Part shown: one piece after another, positions 6,304-8,639 of the stretch
How the letters are laid out: each line of letters opens with the position of its first letter
How positions within the stretch are numbered: the first letter of the stretch is position 1
NCBI GenBank assembly: GCA_016781775.1
Contig: JADDPR010000299.1
Coordinates: 1-8,639 of the forward strand
DNA: 8,639 bases
Reading direction: 5' to 3'
Origin: Rubrobacter sp.
GTDB lineage: Bacteria; Actinomycetota; Rubrobacteria; Rubrobacterales; Rubrobacteraceae
Position numbers and translations under genes: made by a program
Notes under the pieces: generated by a model
Seen by the model: the letters and a program-made list of their open reading frames with translations, nothing else
Told to the model about the DNA's origin: nothing
Databases searched by the model: none

Positions 6304-7259
6304 TCATCCCCTGGTAGTGTCGGTGGTCGTGCCGTCGGTATCTGCGCCTCGCGCGGAACCGTTCCCTTCCGACCGTGCGAGCACGATGTCGTAGCTCATG
6401 GTGTAGAAGGGCACTTGCATCTGCCTGCCGTCCGGGGCGACACCGGGCTCGTGGCGCTCGAAGCTCGTGATGAGGGAGCTCTTCACCCCGAAGACCGCGT
6501 CGGAGTCGAGGTGCTCGTCGCCGTCCTCGAAGACGTGGGTCGTGAGCTTCTCGTATCCTTGTGCCTCGACCATGAAGTGGACGTGCGCCGGTCGCATCGG
6601 GCTGCGGCCCGCGGCCTTCAGGAGGTCCCCCACCGGCCCGTCGTCCGGGATCGGGTAAGCCTCCGGCCTTACCGACCAGAACCGGTAGTGCCCCTCGTCG
6701 TCCGAGAAGAGGTGACCGCGGCCGCGCGCCTCCGATAGGTCGTCGTACTGGACGTCGTAGAAGCCCTCGTCGTCGGCCTCTGCCAGACCTCGATCCGGGC
6801 CCCGGGGATCGGCTCGCCGGCGACCGAGAGCACCCGGCCTTGCATGAGGCACGGCTCGCCGGGGGCGCCGTTGGCGATGTCGTGGCCGTTCTCGTAGCGG
6901 GGCGAATTCTCGACGAAGAAGGGGCCGAAGACGGTGGAGTCCGTGGCTTCTTCGGGCTTGCGGTTGTTCAGCCCGACCACCAGCATCGAGACGCCCAGCA
7001 CGTCCGAGAGCAGGATGAATTCCTGGCGGTTGTCGTCGGTGATGTGGCCGGAGCGGGTGAGGAAGTCTATCCCCCCAAACCACTCCTCCTCGGTGAGCTT
7101 CACCTCGCTTACGAACGCGTGAAGGTGCTTAACGAGGCTCTGTGCCACCTCCTTGAACCGCTCGGACCCCGCGCCCTCGAAGCTCTCCAGCACCGCCCGC
7201 GTCAGGTCCTCATCGGCGAGGTTACGGGTGCCGTTCGTCGCCTCTTTACCCTGATCCAA
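6304..7259 (-). pseudogene. hydroxyquinol-type intradiol ring-cleavage dioxygenase, frameshifted
   Basis: A non-haem Fe(III) intradiol dioxygenase of the hydroxyquinol/chlorocatechol 1,2-dioxygenase group; it would turn hydroxyquinol (or a chloro form) into maleylacetate. The N-terminal family domain (residues 1-130, with LTRSGHITDDNRQEFILLSD) is followed by VFGPFFVENSP and the beta-core GRVLSVAGEPIPGARIEVWQ. The frame then breaks: CAG-ag-GCC at 6775-6782 has two extra bases. Removing them gives ADDEGFYDVQYDD and a 317-residue product with all four iron ligands after the break: Tyr167 (GFYDVQ), Tyr201 (EAYPIP), His225 and His227 (RPAHVHF). The 24-residue Tyr-to-His spacing matches hydroxyquinol dioxygenase. 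The TTG start at 7259 is set by AAGGAG (7265-7270) 5 bases upstream. Its TGA overlaps the monooxygenase ATG (ATGA), so the two were translationally coupled. As read, the truncated product has no iron site. Confidence 0.87.
6775..6782 (-). other. frameshift in the dioxygenase
   Basis: On the minus strand ...GTC TGG CAG is followed by AG and then GCC GAC GAC GAG GGC TTC. The pre-shift frame continues as RPTTRASTT, which is unlike the family; the other frame gives ADDEGFYDVQY. The simplest reading is duplication of AG in a short CAGAG tract. Loss of one G (CAG GAG GCC) is the alternative and adds one Glu. Confidence 0.83.
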
Positions 7260-7319
7260 GACTGCTCCTTACTTGTCGCGTGTCGTGTTCCCGCCCGTTC
7301 GCTCGCGCATGTGCCATGC
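7260..7319 (-). other. intergenic gap within the operon
   Basis: Sixty bases separate the reductase stop (TAA 7322-7320) from the dioxygenase TTG. It contains the AAGGAG ribosome site. No terminator hairpin or promoter is evident, so co-transcription is likely. Confidence 0.5.
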
Positions 7320-8441
7320 TTACGCCCTCCTTCGGGACACGGTAGCGGGGCGGCGGCCCGAGTAGGCGCCCTCGAGGATGGCGCGGATGTCCTCCTCGTT
7401 CACGGGGCGGGGGTTGTCCTCTGGCACCGTCTCAAGCACCAGAGAGACCGCCTCGTCGAGGTCTTCCTCCCTCATGCCGACGTCCTCGAGCGCGGTCGGC
7501 GCTCCGATACCTTCGATCAGGTCGAAGATGCCGGCCGCGGCTCCCCCGTCGTCCGTGGTCCCGTTCGCGGCGTCGTCTCTGGCTCCGCCGAGGGCGCGGG
7601 CCACCCTTCCCATGGCCTGCGGGACCGCCGGCTCGTTGAAGGCGACGACGTGCGGGAGGATTATCGTGTGCGTGTCGGCGTGGGGCAGGTCGTAGGCGCC
7701 ACCGAGGACGTGGCAGATCTTGTGGTGCAGCCCGGACCCCGCGACCGCGAACGCCGCCCCCGCGAGGTAAGCCCCGTAAAGGGTCTCCGAGCGGCCGTCG
7801 AGGTCCTCGGGGCTCCTTACGGCCACGGGGATGCCGCGCGCGAGCGCCCTCACGCCTTCCTCCGCGACGAGGGAGGTGATCGGGTTTGCCCCCGGCGCGT
7901 AGAAGGCCTCGACGCAGTGGGCCATCGCGTTGATCGCGCTCGGCCCCGTGATGGACGGGGGCAAGGAGAAGGTGAGCTCGGGGTCGTAGACGACGACCTT
8001 CGGCAAGACGTCCGGCGAGCTCCCGGTGGTCTTTCGCTGCGCCTCGGTCATGCCCCACACCGGGGTCATCTCCGAGCCCGCGTAAGTGGTTGGCACGGCC
8101 ACGATCGGGAGCCCGCTCTCGAGCGCGACCGCCTTGGCCGTGCCGCTCGTCGAGCCTCCGCCCACGCAGAGCAAGCAGTCGGCCCCGAGCCTTCCCGCTG
8201 ACTCCCTCGCCGCCCCGGCGACCTCGACGGGGACGTGCGGCCGGACCCCGCTAAAGACGCCGACGACGCGGTCGCCCAGAGGCCCTGCGAGCTCCTCCGC
8301 CAACGGCCTCTCCCCCTCGGCGGCGACGAGCAGGATGCGCTCCACGCCGAGCCGGTCCACCTCACCAGCGAGGTCCTTCCGGCTCGCGCCCGCTCCGAAC
8401 ACGACCCTACCGGGCAGGGCCTCGTAAACGAAAGATCTCAT
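7320..8441 (-). CDS. maleylacetate reductase
   Basis: An iron-containing-alcohol-dehydrogenase-fold enzyme that reduces maleylacetate (and dechlorinates 2-chloromaleylacetate) to 3-oxoadipate with NAD(P)H, the last dedicated step of hydroxyquinol and chloroaromatic routes. It is intact at 373 residues (family about 350-360). Motifs: N-terminal VVFGAGAS at 13-20, nucleotide-binding GGGSTSGTAKAVAL at 94-107, PTTYAGSEMTPVWG at 118-130, NAMAHCVEAFYAP at 171-183, and the His-rich active-site region GLHHKICHVLGG at 237-248 with LPHADTHTIILPH at 252-264. The C-terminal domain has an unusual Asp/Gly/Ala-rich insert at about 285-303, probably the cause of the extra length. The ATG at 8441 has GAGAGG 7 bases upstream. 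It is the first gene of the operon, followed by the ring-cleaving dioxygenase and monooxygenase. It shows no lesion, unlike both genes after it. Confidence 0.92.
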   Translation of the reverse strand: MRSFVYEALPGRVVFGAGASRKDLAGEVDRLGVERILLVAAEGERPLAEELAGPLGDRVVGVFSGVRPHVPVEVAGAARESAGRLGADCLLCVGGGSTSGTAKAVALESGLPIVAVPTTYAGSEMTPVWGMTEAQRKTTGSSPDVLPKVVVYDPELTFSLPPSITGPSAINAMAHCVEAFYAPGANPITSLVAEEGVRALARGIPVAVRSPEDLDGRSETLYGAYLAGAAFAVAGSGLHHKICHVLGGAYDLPHADTHTIILPHVVAFNEPAVPQAMGRVARALGGARDDAANGTTDDGGAAAGIFDLIEGIGAPTALEDVGMREEDLDEAVSLVLETVPEDNPRPVNEEDIRAILEGAYSGRRPATVSRRRA

Positions 8442-8639
8442 GTCTTCGCCTCTCTATTGGATTAAAGCGCAGGGAGTAGTTTGGCACGGCGCTCGTCCCC
8501 CCCACCGGCGCGGCGGAGGGTCCGGGACCTCCCGCAGGGCGCCGGAGCCGCCATCCCCGAGAACCAGAAGCTGCTGCGCTCTTCTACCCGCGCTGTCGAG
8601 CTCTCTTCTCAACCCCCGGAGGGATCGAGCGCCGCCTCC
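8442..8639. promoter_or_regulatory. region upstream of the catabolic operon, to the window edge
   Basis: This should carry the operon promoter (minus strand). GAGAGG (8449-8454) is the reductase ribosome site. TTTAAT on the minus strand, about 20 bases above the start codon, could be a -10, but without a good -35. An imperfect palindrome GGAGGgTCC-g-GGACCTCC (about 8515-8532) is a candidate operator. A run of seven C lies at 8497-8503. Some frames stay open to the window edge but have no start or recognisable motif, so I call no gene. Confidence 0.35.

Larger units (their letters stand above)
4492..6307 (-). pseudogene. TfdB-like FAD phenol/chlorophenol monooxygenase, disrupted
   Basis: A class A flavin aromatic hydroxylase closest in recall to 2,4-dichlorophenol 6-monooxygenase (TfdB): NAD(P)H- and O2-dependent ring hydroxylation in the cytoplasm. 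The reconstructed length is about 605 residues, normal for the family. Visible motifs: FAD-binding VGAGPAGLSAALFL at 16-29, RAHITNQRT near 50, WGTHPSRKADYDLASP, LLGADGGRS (DG motif), and after the lesion GDACHRHPPSNGLGSNTSI (GD motif). The C-terminal thioredoxin-like domain runs STLDLAGKGRF to VLVRPDAHVAYRRQD. Three lesions: TAG at 5549-5551 (codon 253) where TGG (WDEWLILWGYD) is expected; a net 2-base loss near 4887-4894 where GARLPH should be read; and TAG at 4861-4863. Beyond each lesion the family sequence resumes cleanly, so decay is recent or the consensus is faulty. ATG 6307 overlaps the dioxygenase stop as ATGA. As read, only a 252-residue FAD-domain fragment could be made. Confidence 0.88.

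Noticed and set aside
4336..6394. Long open frames on the plus strand opposite the monooxygenase
   Set aside because: They are high-G+C antisense shadows. They match no family, while the minus strand carries FAD and C-terminal domain motifs throughout.
6840..8201. A 453-codon plus-strand open frame opposite the dioxygenase and reductase
   Set aside because: It is a shadow of two recognised minus-strand genes, with no ribosome site or motif.
8520..8639. Open frames at the right edge on both strands (for example one containing ENQKLLRSSTRAVEL)
   Set aside because: They have no start codon with a ribosome site and no recognisable motif, and they run off the window. A gene beyond 8639 cannot be excluded.

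Overview
The window is G+C-rich DNA, about 70% in most genes. It uses GTG and TTG starts freely, AGG/AGA arginine codons, and strong AAGGAG-type ribosome binding sites. Together these fit a high-G+C actinobacterium; Rubrobacter or a close relative is my best guess, but it is an inference from style and gene content, since no rRNA or other marker is present.

Left part (1-2374): an alpha/beta hydrolase of the YheT/EMB8 type (minus strand) is divergent from gluQRS (plus strand), the tRNA-Asp queuosine glutamyl-transferase. They share a 180-base intergenic region. gluQRS is convergent with a hemerythrin-like HHE protein (minus strand, 2375-2893). These look like ordinary housekeeping or stress genes.

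Middle (2894-4491): a 338-base gene-free stretch carries two clear inverted repeats and, near its right end, an AT-rich promoter-like patch with an ATTGT-G-ACAAT palindrome. This leads to a textbook AAGGAGG ribosome binding site and a 37-codon ORF of unknown function with one TTA codon, followed by a perfect 14-bp hairpin. A convergent FRG-domain gene (minus) follows. It is less G+C-rich than its neighbours and has its own candidate promoter.

Right part (4492-8441, all minus strand): a catabolic operon transcribed in the order maleylacetate reductase, intradiol (hydroxyquinol-type) dioxygenase, TfdB-like FAD phenol/chlorophenol monooxygenase. The three would hydroxylate a (chloro)phenol, open a hydroxyquinol-type ring, and reduce maleylacetate to 3-oxoadipate. 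The reductase is intact. The dioxygenase carries a frameshift before all four iron ligands. The monooxygenase carries an amber codon replacing a likely Trp, a 2-base frameshift, and a second amber codon. Both frameshifts lie at dinucleotide repeats. As read, the last two enzymes cannot be made, so this is either a freshly decaying pathway or a stretch of poor consensus sequence; deciding between them is the main open question.

No tRNA, rRNA, CRISPR array, insertion sequence or complete mobile element was seen. Bases 8442-8639 hold only the likely operon promoter region and no convincing gene.
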